A stretch of DNA of 17,214 bases from Methanofollis sp. (GCA_028696365.1 JAQVHG010000021.1:1-17214), one strand, 5' to 3'. Shown: positions 7,397 through 14,514, numbered from the stretch's first letter. A program made the numbers and translations. The notes: generated by a model not told the origin, from the letters alone.

Positions 7397-8146
7397 ATGA
7401 ACCAGAAGAGCGGCCGGGTCGCCTGCGTCGACATGGAGTTTGGGCATGTCTACGGGACGCACCGTGGTCTGGTCATGCCAATCGAGGTCGGGGCAGTCAT
7501 CTATGATCCCATGACCGACGAGGCTGAGTTTGCTGGGTTGAGGTCAGGATATGACATCGAGGTCGAGGTCTGGCTGAACACGACCGACGCCCTCGGCAGG
7601 AAGACCGGGGTGGTGACGCGGGTGGTGAACTCAGGGATGAGGCACGCGGATATTGCATACAACCCGCGTCACCGCCTTGACCGCAAGGAGTGGCGGGCGG
7701 CGAGAGAGATCGTGACGGCGTCCTTCCACGACCTCAGGGAATTCATGGAACGGATCTGCCTGGAAGAAGAGGTGGATCGGTTCTCGTTCTTCGCAAAGAA
7801 TATGGAGTGCAAGGCCCTTGAGATGGCGGGGTTCGACCTTGCGCCGTATCGCTGCACTGACCTCCAGCGTGACATCAAGAAAGCCCTCCAGATGAAAAAC
7901 TTCCTTTCCCTTGACCGTTCGGCCTGCATCATCGGGTTCGAGGCGGAGAGGGGAGCAATACGGTCCAACCGTTTCTCATATGCAGTACCTGATCGCTATC
8001 TCCCGTCCATCCGCCCGCACTCTGCAGTCGGGGACGCCGCCAGGATCTTCTTGCTGGGCCGCGAGTTTTATTCCGGCACCGAGCGGTTTCTCTCTGAGGC
8101 GGAGTCCTATCTGACCAGGTGCGAAAGGGAAGAGTCCCCTGCCTGA
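7397..8146 (+). CDS. Diverged DEDDh-like exonuclease domain protein
   Basis: 249 residues with no hydrophobic segments. The start VACVDMEFGH (D12, E14) followed by PIEVGAVIYD is the first motif of the DnaQ/RNase H-like DEDD exonuclease fold, and PHSAVGDAARIFLL near 207-220 (H208, D213) matches the third, DEDDh-type motif. The middle motif is less clear: FFAKNMECKALEMAG (131-145) has Glu where the family has Asp. A central part (about 60-110) has no recognisable motif. It may be an active 3'-5' exonuclease acting on DNA or RNA or a diverged non-catalytic relative. The gene begins directly after the rubredoxin stop codon without any gap, an unusual partnership. Confidence 0.65.
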   Translation: MNQKSGRVACVDMEFGHVYGTHRGLVMPIEVGAVIYDPMTDEAEFAGLRSGYDIEVEVWLNTTDALGRKTGVVTRVVNSGMRHADIAYNPRHRLDRKEWRAAREIVTASFHDLREFMERICLEEEVDRFSFFAKNMECKALEMAGFDLAPYRCTDLQRDIKKALQMKNFLSLDRSACIIGFEAERGAIRSNRFSYAVPDRYLPSIRPHSAVGDAARIFLLGREFYSGTERFLSEAESYLTRCEREESPA

Positions 8147-8190
8147 GATCATTTGCGAGAATTTCTCTCCTCCCCTTCTTTGGTGCTTTC

Positions 8191-8712
8191 AGTCTCTGAA
8201 AAACCCTCACTACGAGGTCATCCCGAAACTCTCCAGTTCTTCCCTTCCCAGAAGATAACAGTAGAAATGGGGGGGCGATCTTCCCCTCTTCGTTGCGCAT
8301 CTATACATTCGCCTTCCCACACCACCATGTCGGGGGCAGCGCCCCGGATCCCCAGGATGGCGATAGGGAGCGGGAAGGCAGAGCGATGATCGTGACGAAG
8401 GGATGCGATCCCCCGCTAATCTTCATCTGTGGGGGTCCGGGGGCCAACCCCTGGTGAATGATGAGAGGACACTCGCCTGCACTACCTCAACTAACCTCCA
8501 CTCGATCTCCCGACAACGGTGCTCGGTGGCCTCCGGCCCCCTTCGCCCCTTGTCATGAAGATTGGTCGAGGGCGGCGGACCATGGATCAGAAAAGAGAGC
8601 ACGCACAAGATCCACAGATTCTTGTCCTCTAGCCAATCGCCGCGGCGCGGGGGTTGGGGGGCGGCACGCCTCCCCATCCAGAGAGCCCCATCCAGAGGGT
8701 CTCTACAGAGCC
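8191..8712. repeat. Composite GC-rich intergenic repeat with terminal inverted repeats (copy 1)
   Basis: The gap 8147-8728 lies between convergent genes and has no credible gene. It is bounded by AGTCTCTGAAAAACCCTCAC (8191-8210) and the inverse-related GGGTCTCTACAGAGCC (8697-8712). Inside are a GC palindrome core at 8331-8380, closely similar to the cores at 11529-11578 and 15431-15475, a second G/C block at 8430-8453, GGTCGAGGGCGGC near 8564-8576 (also at 9418-9430), and a last C-rich segment with CCAGAGAG. Length and mosaic structure suggest more than one unit, perhaps nested or fused copies. It may also act as a bidirectional terminator. Confidence 0.6.
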
Positions 8713-8728
8713 AGAAATTCAAGACCTC

Positions 8729-9286
8729 TCATCCTGATACGAGGCTCCTCCCCAGTTCATAGGCCCGCTGCATGAGTTCCCTGTCCTTTACGGCATCGCC
8801 GACGTCGATGAGTCCGGCCCCGACGAGGGGCGCCGCCACCTCGATCCCGAAGAACTCCAGGGTGACCGCAAGGTGGGTGGCCATGGGGCCGTAGACGTCG
8901 GGGTTGGGATCGCCCTGCGCAAGGATGATCGCCGCCTTCTTCCCTGGCCTGAGCCTGGGGGAGAACCCGGGGCCCATAAAGGCATACCACCGGTCGATGA
9001 AACTCTTGGTGATCCCGCTCACCATCCCGAAGTAGACCGGCGAGCCCAGGATGATCCCGTCGGCCTCCTCGATCATCGGGTACAGCCCGGCCATGTCGTC
9101 TTCGAGCTTGCACTCGCCGCTGTCATTGCAGAAGCCGCACCCCTGGCAGTCCAGGAAGGCGGCATCATTGAGGTAGACCAGGGTCGTCTCGGCCCCGGCG
9201 TCCTCCGCACCCTGGAGGGCCTCCCTGACCAGCACCTCGGTGTTCCCGCCAGGCCGCGGGCTCCCGACAAACGCAGTGACCTTCAT
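8729..9286 (-). CDS. Iron-sulfur flavoprotein (Isf-type, flavodoxin-like fold)
   Basis: 185 residues, close to the roughly 190 of characterised Isf proteins. The N-terminus VTAFVGSPRPGGNTEVLV is the FMN phosphate-binding loop of NADPH-dependent FMN reductases. C47/C50/C53/C59 form the compact CX2CX2CX5C motif that binds a 4Fe-4S cluster in Isf. The segment ILGSPVYFGMVSGITKSFIDRW (around 79-100) is the flavodoxin-family loop over the isoalloxazine ring. In methanogens Isf takes electrons from ferredoxin and is linked to reduction of oxygen or peroxide. AAGGAGAGAGATC directly before the ATG is a good ribosome binding site, and a TATA-like box (9319-9327 minus) gives a short leader. Physiological partner unknown; rubredoxin encoded about 1.3 kb away is only a suggestion. 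Confidence 0.9.
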   Translation of the reverse strand: MKVTAFVGSPRPGGNTEVLVREALQGAEDAGAETTLVYLNDAAFLDCQGCGFCNDSGECKLEDDMAGLYPMIEEADGIILGSPVYFGMVSGITKSFIDRWYAFMGPGFSPRLRPGKKAAIILAQGDPNPDVYGPMATHLAVTLEFFGIEVAAPLVGAGLIDVGDAVKDRELMQRAYELGRSLVSG

Positions 9287-9343
9287 GATCTCTCTCCTTG
9301 GGGGGGCATGCCTCTCCTCCTATATCAATTAGACGCGAAAAAA

Positions 9344-9583
9344 GTTGTATAGATACCTTCCTGACAATTATCTCTGCGGGGGGCTTGGCCGCCCCCCGGT
9401 CCCCCCGCGTCACGATAGGTCGAGGGCGGCAACACCCTCGTCATGATCGTCTATTCTGCCTACATTGCCTCATCGTGCTCTCGGGTGTTCTCGGGGGTCC
9501 GGGGGCAGAGCCCCCAGAGAGAGACTATGGAAACGCGCGTGCGACACGCTCGTATCAAGAATCGGTGAGGATTTCAAAAAGCC
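9344..9583. repeat. GC-rich intergenic repeat (copy 2)
   Basis: This fills most of the 327-bp gap between two minus-strand genes. The left part (9344-9405) resembles the inverse of 15660-15720: a GTAGAAATCC-like end, AATTATCTCTG, then a GGGGGGCTTGGCCGCCCCCC palindrome (9377-9396). The right part has a G/C block at 9492-9515 that is an exact 24-nt inverse match to 11530-11553, then CAGAGAGAGA and a GGATTTCAAAAAGCC end (9569-9583). The middle contains the GGCAGAATAGAC/ATGACGAGG segment in inverse, also seen at 12419-12440. No open reading frame of note. Confidence 0.6.
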
Positions 9584-9613
9584 GAAAAAAGGGGATGATG
9601 GTCTGGACGCCCT

Positions 9614-10261
9614 TCAGGCGGTGGGAACGACGGTGAGCGCGAGGGTGAAGTTCTCCTCGGTCCCGGTCGTGTTCTCCCACGGGCGCTTGTAGATCGCAGA
9701 GAAGGTCTGGTCCCCTTCGCAGGTGGCCTCAAGGAGCCAGGTGTGGGTGCCGCCGACACCGACCATGCCCTCAGGGTGGGGGTCGACGGTGTAGGTGTCG
9801 TTGATGAGGTTCAACCCGTCAGAGAGAGTGGCGTTCCACTCATATCCGGTCGTCGGGTTCTCCCTCAGGTCGACCTGCACAATACTCCCGGCCGCCACCT
9901 CGACAGAGGTGTTGTCTGCGGTCTCGTTGAAGACGAAGTCAGGCGTGGTCATGGCAGCGCGATATACTTCCCATGCGTCCATCTCGGTACCGTTCTCGAA
10001 GATACAGACGCCGTACTCGTTCCCATCGGCGTCTTTCCTGATCTCGTAGCCGTAGCCCATCTCTTCGCACCAGACCGCGGCCGGGTTCGGCATCCCGACG
10101 GTCTCGTTCTCGGTCGGCGTCGGGGCCGGGGTCTCGGTCGGCGTCTCAGGCACAGGTGTTGTCTGGGGAGTCTCTTTCTGGTCTGCCGAGGTGCATCCTG
10201 CACCGATCAGACAGGCGGCAAGGACCAGGAGGATGGCTCCAGCAAGGACCTTTGTGTTCAT
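9614..10261 (-). CDS. Secreted lipoprotein with DUF333 and chagasin-like (I42) inhibitor domains
   Basis: 215 residues from MNTKVLAG. The signal peptide ends in LIGAGC, a lipobox with C23 as probable lipid attachment site. A Thr/Pro-rich linker (28-55) is typical of archaeal surface proteins. Next is a DUF333-like segment (MPNPAAVWCEEMGYGYEIR to GVCIFENGTEMDAWEVYRA, about 57-102) with two Cys. The C-terminal domain (about 118-212) shows the three loops of chagasin-family cysteine peptidase inhibitors: NPTTGYEW (135-142), GVGGTHTW (168-175) and YKRPWE (191-196). It therefore probably sits on the cell surface and may inhibit papain-like proteases. The frame is open further upstream to 10420, but the signal peptide fixes the start at 10261. 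Confidence 0.88.
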   Translation of the reverse strand: MNTKVLAGAILLVLAACLIGAGCTSADQKETPQTTPVPETPTETPAPTPTENETVGMPNPAAVWCEEMGYGYEIRKDADGNEYGVCIFENGTEMDAWEVYRAAMTTPDFVFNETADNTSVEVAAGSIVQVDLRENPTTGYEWNATLSDGLNLINDTYTVDPHPEGMVGVGGTHTWLLEATCEGDQTFSAIYKRPWENTTGTEENFTLALTVVPTA

Positions 10262-10364
10262 ACCTATCTTCTGATCTTCATCAGAAATAAACGATTCCTT
10301 GACTTCGAAGATTTTCACACCAATAGCGGGGGTCTCAGGTGGTCTGAGGGTATTTGTCGCGAGG

Positions 10365-10375
10365 AAAATATAATT
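10365..10375 (-). promoter_or_regulatory. Possible TATA box for the lipoprotein gene
   Basis: On the minus strand AATTATATTTT lies about 105 bp upstream of the start at 10261, predicting a leader of roughly 80 nt. It is the best AT-rich tract in the gap. The rest of 10262-10558 holds a hairpin at 10449-10474 and no gene. Confidence 0.3.
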
Positions 10376-10448
10376 GATCTCTTTAGAAGTGACTAAATAT
10401 GAAAATAGTGTATGTTTCATCGAATTTCTCTTTCAGGGAAATCTCCCC

Positions 10449-10474
10449 CCAGGGAAGATGAGAATTTTCCCTGG
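10449..10474. repeat. Inverted repeat between divergent genes
   Basis: CCAGGGAA (10449-10456) and TTCCCTGG (10467-10474) are perfect inverse copies around a 10-nt loop. The site lies between the divergent lipoprotein and response regulator genes, about 85 bp before the latter, so it may be an operator. It may equally be chance. Confidence 0.3.
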
Positions 10475-10558
10475 AACACCTGGGGCACGAGATATGTTCT
10501 TTCAAGCAGGCAGTAGAATACGAAATATTTTAATAATTGTATATATCATTACCACATC

Positions 10559-11041
10559 ATGCCCCCATACCCCCCTGCTGAGGTCCGCGTACTTGTGGTG
10601 GACGACGATCCCTGGTTGCTTGGGGTGATCAGGATATTCCTTGAAAACACTGGTACTTTTGTCGTTTCCCATGTTACCTCCGCGAAAGAGGCATTATACG
10701 TCCTTGAGACCGAATATTTCGATGTCTGTATCTCGGACTATGATATGCCCGGCATGAACGGTGTCCAGTTTATCAGAACGATACGAGAGGACGGGTACGA
10801 CATCCCGTGTATCCTGATGACCGGCGACAGGCGCAAAAAAGTCCATGCCGCTGCTCTCGGTGCCGGGGCGTGGTGCGTGGTCCAGAAAGGCGGAAAAGGT
10901 CCGGCCTTTTTCAATGAACTTGCAGAGGCCGTCAGAGAGGCTGTAGAGAAGCATCGTGCCGGTCGCTATCCCGGAGTCGGGAGCGGTGACACTGGCCGGG
11001 ACACCCATGTGCTTGTCAGGGGAGGGGCGGATGCGTCCTGA
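10559..11041 (+). CDS. Single-domain response regulator (CheY-like receiver)
   Basis: 160 residues with one receiver domain at about 9-130. The acidic pocket is D15/D16 in VLVVDDDPW, the phosphoacceptor is D60 in VCISDYDMPGMNG, T88 is in LMTGD and the conserved lysine is K110. There is no DNA-binding or other output domain: the last 30 residues are Gly-rich and look disordered. It would signal through protein contact or act as a phosphate relay. No histidine kinase gene is next to it, so it is an orphan in this window. AT-rich tracts at 10523-10535 and 10539-10546 upstream could supply the promoter; no ribosome binding site is evident, which fits a leaderless or short-leader start. Confidence 0.92.
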   Translation: MPPYPPAEVRVLVVDDDPWLLGVIRIFLENTGTFVVSHVTSAKEALYVLETEYFDVCISDYDMPGMNGVQFIRTIREDGYDIPCILMTGDRRKKVHAAALGAGAWCVVQKGGKGPAFFNELAEAVREAVEKHRAGRYPGVGSGDTGRDTHVLVRGGADAS

Positions 11042-11069
11042 ACCTGCCCTTCGCTGACTGACGTACGCA

Positions 11070-11076
11070 TTCATAT
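11070..11076 (+). promoter_or_regulatory. TATA-like box for the parvulin gene
   Basis: TTCATAT is centred 27 bp before ATG 11100, predicting a leaderless transcript; no Shine-Dalgarno sequence precedes the ATG. The match to the archaeal TATA consensus is weak. Confidence 0.3.
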
Positions 11077-11099
11077 CCCCAGGCGTCTCACCTCTCTGT

Positions 11100-11378
11100 A
11101 TGGTACAGTGCAACGCATCTCATATCCTGGTCGGGAGCATGCCCGAGGCACAGGAACTGATCGAGCGTATCAAGTCTGGTGAGGACTTCGAGGCCCTGGC
11201 ACGCAAGCACTCCATCTGCCCGTCAGGACGGGACGGGGGCAAACTCGGATGGTTCGGGAAGGGGCAGATGGTCGGGCCCTTCGAGAAAGCCGCCTTTGCC
11301 GGGAAGGTCGGCGAGGTCGTCGGTCCGGTGCAGACCCAGTTCGGCTGGCATGTGATCCGGATCAATGGCAAGAAATAA
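11100..11378 (+). CDS. Parvulin-type peptidyl-prolyl cis-trans isomerase
   Basis: 92 residues, the size of a stand-alone parvulin (PpiC family). It speeds cis-trans isomerisation of Xaa-Pro bonds during protein folding; no signal peptide is present, so it acts in the cytoplasm. Family motifs in order: ASHIL (H8), FEALARKHSICPSGRDGGKLGWFGKGQMV (30-58, with C40) and the C-terminal TQFGWHVI (79-86, H84). It is nearly a bare catalytic domain with no extra segments. A run of eight T follows the stop codon and ends the unit. The start has no ribosome binding site and fits a leaderless message. Confidence 0.93.
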   Translation: MVQCNASHILVGSMPEAQELIERIKSGEDFEALARKHSICPSGRDGGKLGWFGKGQMVGPFEKAAFAGKVGEVVGPVQTQFGWHVIRINGKK

Positions 11379-11388
11379 TCTTTTTTTT
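11379..11388 (+). terminator. Oligo-T terminator after the parvulin gene
   Basis: TCTTTTTTTT begins right after the TAA stop codon. A run of eight T in the non-template strand is the usual archaeal termination signal and is the clearest one in the window. No hairpin precedes it. Confidence 0.6.
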
Positions 11389-11528
11389 GGTTCCGCGGAT
11401 TCTGGCATGAGTCTTGGGCTCACGCATGTGGGATGAAGATTTCTCATCACAGATCCTCAGGGGTATGGAAGGATCTCTGGTCATTCTTCTCGCACGCCTG
11501 ATAGTCACACCTTCATACACCCTCCCAC

Positions 11529-11624
11529 CGGGGGCTCTGCCCCCGGACCCCCGGGAGGAAGATAGGGACGGGAAGGCATCATGAACGAACTATGAATGAA
11601 CTCAAGAAGATTTCCACAATGTCC
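11529..11624. repeat. GC-rich intergenic repeat (copy 3)
   Basis: The core 11529-11578 (palindrome GGGGGCTCTGCCCCC, then GGACCCCCGGG, then GATAGGGA and GGGAAGGCA) parallels 8331-8380 almost element for element and also 15431-15475. The right end AGAAGATTTCCACAATGTC (11605-11623) matches AGAGGATTTCTACAGAGTC (15705-15723) at most positions. The left end is unclear; the flank 11390-11528 has no gene and no repeat I can define. Confidence 0.55.
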
Positions 11625-11662
11625 AGGGACCAACGATCTTCTCGACCCCTCCATTCTTTCAC

Positions 11663-12029
11663 TTTGCACACCGTCCCCGACACTTCGCACCAGGGAGGTG
11701 CAAACCAATCCTCACCGTCACTTCTCTCATATTACAATTCACCCCTGCCAGGCATGAATTGAAAATCGTTTGCACCCCGCCGAGAAACACACCCACACCC
11801 ACCGACCATGCTCTGTGTTCTTCTATTTCAGTGCAAAGATCACTTTATACGCGCGTGTACTACTCTACATGATGCGAAAATCCTGATCGGCAGCCATCCT
11901 GCCCCATCCTATCTTTCCACCCCCAAAGTGCGAAGGTGGTGCGAAGGTGCAAACCAGGCATGAACCCTGCACGCATATCAAAGGAAAATCATCGTGGGGT
12001 CTTTTGCGCTCGTAAATCCCAAGTGCGAA
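11663..12029. repeat. Iteron-like cluster of the heptamer GTGC(A/G)AA
   Basis: Nine exact copies occur in 367 bp. In forward orientation: GTGCAAA at 11698, 11831 and 11947; GTGCGAA at 11928, 11939 and 12023. In inverse: TTTGCAC at 11663 and 11769; TTCGCAC at 11684. A near copy ATGCGAA is at 11872. The pair 11684-11704 forms a spaced palindrome (TTCGCAC, 7 nt, GTGCAAA), while 11928-11953 holds three copies in tandem. A chance rate of about 0.1 is expected for this length. The stretch has no open reading frame worth calling. It looks like a multi-site binding region for one DNA-binding protein, for example an operator, a replication-type iteron array or a silencer. Confidence 0.6.
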
Positions 12030-12034
12030 ACTAC

Positions 12035-12165
12035 GGCTCTGTAGAAAACCCCGCCTCTTGCGTGGGGGAGATAGACGTGTGTCACCCGCCTTCCCACCTC
12101 TTTGGCCGGGGGCGAGTGCCGCCCGGACCCCGCCAGAGAGAGATCTAGAGAGTTTCTACAAAGCC
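12035..12165. repeat. Short MITE-like element with terminal inverted repeats (copy 4)
   Basis: 131 bp bounded by GGCTCTGTAGAAA (12035-12047) and TTTCTACAAAGCC (12153-12165), inverse copies differing at one position. The interior has GTCACCCGCCTTCCCACC, a GC-rich palindromic block (about 12105-12132) and CCAGAGAGAGA, the same order as the other copies. No coding capacity. I could not see a clear target-site duplication. It is the smallest and cleanest copy and best defines the element ends. Confidence 0.65.
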
Positions 12166-12202
12166 ATTCTTTCTTCCTCTACCTCGAAACATTACTTTGA
12201 CA

Positions 12203-12600
12203 GTTTTGTAGAAATCTTTGTGATGATTCACTCTGGCGGGGGGACTGGCTTCGAAAACCTCTGGTCAGGTCCATGGTAGATCAAAGATTTGTCTAAACAG
12301 AGAATCTCTGATTTCCTGAATTCTTCATCTCCTTTCAATCGCACTCGAAGATCAAAGATTTTCTCAAGCTCCCTTTGGTCGCATCCCCAAGATTCAGAGA
12401 CGAAGATTTAGCCGGGAAGGCAGAATAGACAAATATGACGAGGACGGTGCCGTCATCGGCCCAATTGATATGACGGGCGTGAGCGGAGCGAACTTGAGAA
12501 AGATGGAAGGAAGACGGGTGGGCCTGGGTCACGCTCACACCAGTCAATCCTCTAAATCGCGTATGAGTGGGCATCCTGGGTTCATGCCCGTTTTTACAGA
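12203..12600. repeat. Diverged copy or copies of the same repeat family
   Basis: GTTTTGTAGAAATC (12203-12216) followed by ATTCACTCTGGCGGGGGGACTGGC parallels the inverse of 15665-15720. Further on, GGAAGGCAGAATAGAC and ATGACGAGG (12415-12440) match the inverse of the middle of 9344-9583. The hairpin GAAGATCAAAGATTTTC (12347-12363) is shared with 15198-15214, and TTTCTCAAG (12360-12368) is inverted at 12493-12501. The right boundary is uncertain; the region is a mosaic of remnants with no gene. Confidence 0.4.
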
Positions 12601-12664
12601 ATGGTTTCCATCAAAGTAGCATTAATTCAAGACGTTCTTATTGACCCAAAAAGTTCGGACCTGA

Positions 12665-13660
12665 TTATGAATGAGATAACCGATCTTTACTCTTTTTCAG
12701 CGCCCGCTCGATCGCCCACCGCCCTCTCCCGAATTCTTCCTGAAGGATCTCGATGGATCGTTTTCGTGTCGTTCCCTTTTCTCGGAGTTCTCTGTATCGT
12801 CGACCAAGGCGACGGCGTTCTTCAGGAGTCCAGCGTTTCCGCTGGTTTTTTGGGGCGCTGATCACCGGGGTGCGGAGTGAACTGAGAAGAGACCCTAGAG
12901 TGACAGTCTGGAGGTCTTGGACTCCGTTATCGAAGATTGTCTCAGAGACTTCAAACCCTACAAACTTTCTGCCAAGTCCGATCGCCACCTGCGCCGTCGA
13001 GAATCCGCCCATAAAGAAGTCACAGATCATATCCCCTTTGTTGCTGCTGTACTGAATCATCTTAGTGAGGAGCGCAGTCGGCAGTTCGTTCTTGTTCTTC
13101 ACCTGCCCTGGTTTATACTCTCGGTTGATGATCCAGACGTCCTCTCGGTCCTGGTAATTGAGAGATCCACCGTCGGGTGCGTGTTCGCCTGTTCCGTACC
13201 TTGATTCAAGGTTGAAGGTCCGTTCGCCACCAGGTTTTTCGTAGAAGAGGATGTGGTAATGGGACGAGACATATTTTCGGCTGGTATACACCCCGAAGTT
13301 ATACTTCCAGATGATATGGTTCACCTCGTGCAGCGAGGTCCGCCGCAGGGCGTGGAGGATATGATAGAGGTTGGTGTAGCCTGAAATGATATAGATTGAA
13401 CCACCAGGCCTAAGCACCCGTTCGGCCTCCTGGATCCAGTTGAGACTGAACTCCCCATACTCAGATTCTGGCACCTCGACATATCCATCGACCACATAGC
13501 CTTCGTCACGGTTGTAGTGACGGTGGAGAGTGTCGCCGCCGATCCCGTACGGTGGGTCGGTGATGATCAGATCGACAGACCCTTCCTCGATCTCCTCTCT
13601 AGCGCCGCTGATGCAGTCTCCGTTGTAGAACGTGTTCCCGTCACGTGTTATAGACTTCAT
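12665..13660 (-). CDS. Orphan DPPY-type DNA methyltransferase with basic C-terminal extension
   Basis: 331 residues. The beta-group order is seen: target-binding motif TDPPYGI (34-40) first and SAM motif CDFFMGGFSTA (213-223) last, with VGFE at 234-237. DPPY enzymes mostly make N6-methyladenine. The FMGGFS form departs slightly from the usual FxGxGT. Residues 275-331 are an Arg/Lys-rich extension (KRWTPEERRRLGRRYRELRE and GRGRWAIERALKK) that could fold as a small helix-turn-helix. No endonuclease gene is adjacent. Base composition is visibly lower in G+C than the neighbours: 27 of 60 in 13201-13260 against 38 of 60 in 5641-5700 by hand count, so recent transfer is plausible. AAAGGAATAGCG before the ATG supplies a ribosome binding site. 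Confidence 0.9.
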   Translation of the reverse strand: MKSITRDGNTFYNGDCISGAREEIEEGSVDLIITDPPYGIGGDTLHRHYNRDEGYVVDGYVEVPESEYGEFSLNWIQEAERVLRPGGSIYIISGYTNLYHILHALRRTSLHEVNHIIWKYNFGVYTSRKYVSSHYHILFYEKPGGERTFNLESRYGTGEHAPDGGSLNYQDREDVWIINREYKPGQVKNKNELPTALLTKMIQYSSNKGDMICDFFMGGFSTAQVAIGLGRKFVGFEVSETIFDNGVQDLQTVTLGSLLSSLRTPVISAPKNQRKRWTPEERRRLGRRYRELREKGTTRKRSIEILQEEFGRGRWAIERALKKSKDRLSHS

Positions 13661-13684
13661 CGCTATTCCTTTCAGAGACTCCCT

Positions 13685-13707
13685 TCACACTCCACAGAGG
13701 GGTGTGA
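13685..13707. promoter_or_regulatory. Inverted repeat upstream of the methyltransferase gene
   Basis: TCACACTCC and GGGGTGTGA are inverse copies with one mismatch, separated by 5 nt, starting 25 bp before the methyltransferase start and 121 bp before the divergent DUF4013 gene. It occupies the place of a core promoter for the minus-strand gene and may be an operator. The function is inference. Confidence 0.3.
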
Positions 13708-13827
13708 GCAGGAGTGCTGGCAGTAATGTATCTCTCTTCTTGTGATTCATGGTTCTGCCTCACATGGCATACACCACAAATCTTGTCTATTATCTCTGCA
13801 CATCTCTGAGGGAGACGTGAATATTGA

Positions 13828-14478
13828 ATGGATCTTGGTGCACTCTTTATGGACGCAGCCCGCTATACGAAGGGCACTTTCTGGGGGCGGTGGAAGGACG
13901 CCCTCAAGTTGCTTGTCAGTATGGTCATCTTCCCTCTGTATTCAGGGTATATAGTCCAGGTGTTGCGCGGGGAGAACCCGGCGCCGCCGGTGAAGTGGTC
14001 CATGGGGATGTTTCTTGACGGGATCAAACTGTGTCTGATCTGGGTGCTCTATGCCATCCCTGTGCTCGTGGCATTTATGGTGCTTGTCGGTTCTGTGGTG
14101 ATCCTTTATGTGACAGATGGCGTCAGTGCGATCGAGCCATATCTGACCGAGATCATCGGTGGGACGCTTATCGTCTTTGTGCTCTACATCCTGACAGGTC
14201 TATTTGTGAACCTTGCAATGATCAGGTTTGCCCGCGAGCGGAGATTTTTTGCGGCGTTCTCATTTGGAGAGATCTGGAGGTGTATCGATCGCATCGGGCT
14301 GTGGCAGTATGTCGCCGCCGTGGTTCTTGTCTCCGCCTTTGTGAATGCGGTCATCGCTCTTGTCATGCTCATCCCTGATGAGGTGGTGGCGTTTGTCCTC
14401 TTTGCGCTGGTCACGATCCCGCTTGGGATCTTCCAATCCAGATATTATGCCAGGATCTATGACCTGGCAATGGAGTGA
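13828..14478 (+). CDS. DUF4013 family integral membrane protein
   Basis: 216 residues with about five hydrophobic segments (near 28-45, 68-95, 110-130, 155-180 and 183-204). The segment GYIVQVLRGENPAPPVKWSMGMFLDGIKL (40-68) is the hallmark of the DUF4013 family, common in methanogens and haloarchaea; its function is unknown. GAGGGAGACG upstream is a weak ribosome binding site about 10 nt before the ATG. Its base composition returns to the high G+C of the main chromosome after the methyltransferase gene. It is followed on the same strand by the DUF2178/Xre pair, which has its own TATA box. Confidence 0.85.
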   Translation: MDLGALFMDAARYTKGTFWGRWKDALKLLVSMVIFPLYSGYIVQVLRGENPAPPVKWSMGMFLDGIKLCLIWVLYAIPVLVAFMVLVGSVVILYVTDGVSAIEPYLTEIIGGTLIVFVLYILTGLFVNLAMIRFARERRFFAAFSFGEIWRCIDRIGLWQYVAAVVLVSAFVNAVIALVMLIPDEVVAFVLFALVTIPLGIFQSRYYARIYDLAME

Positions 14479-14506
14479 ATTCTCCTCCAATTTCCAGATG
14501 TCAAGG

Positions 14507-14514
14507 TATATTAA
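14507..14514 (+). promoter_or_regulatory. TATA box of the DUF2178/Xre operon
   Basis: TATATTAA is centred about 38 bp before ATG 14548, predicting a transcription start near 14536 and a leader of about 12 nt. It is one of the best TATA matches in the window. Confidence 0.5.

Noticed and set aside
10374..10628. 84-residue plus-strand frame overlapping the response regulator start
   Set aside because: It crosses the promoter region and continues out of frame into the receiver domain gene; no signals of its own.
11663..11953. CRISPR array
   Set aside because: The repeated unit is only 7 bp, occurs in both orientations and has irregular spacing; no cas genes are present.
12035..12165. Structured non-coding RNA or tRNA
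   Set aside because: The strong hairpin is explained by the palindromic repeat family; no tRNA arms or TTC loop were recognised here or elsewhere in the window.
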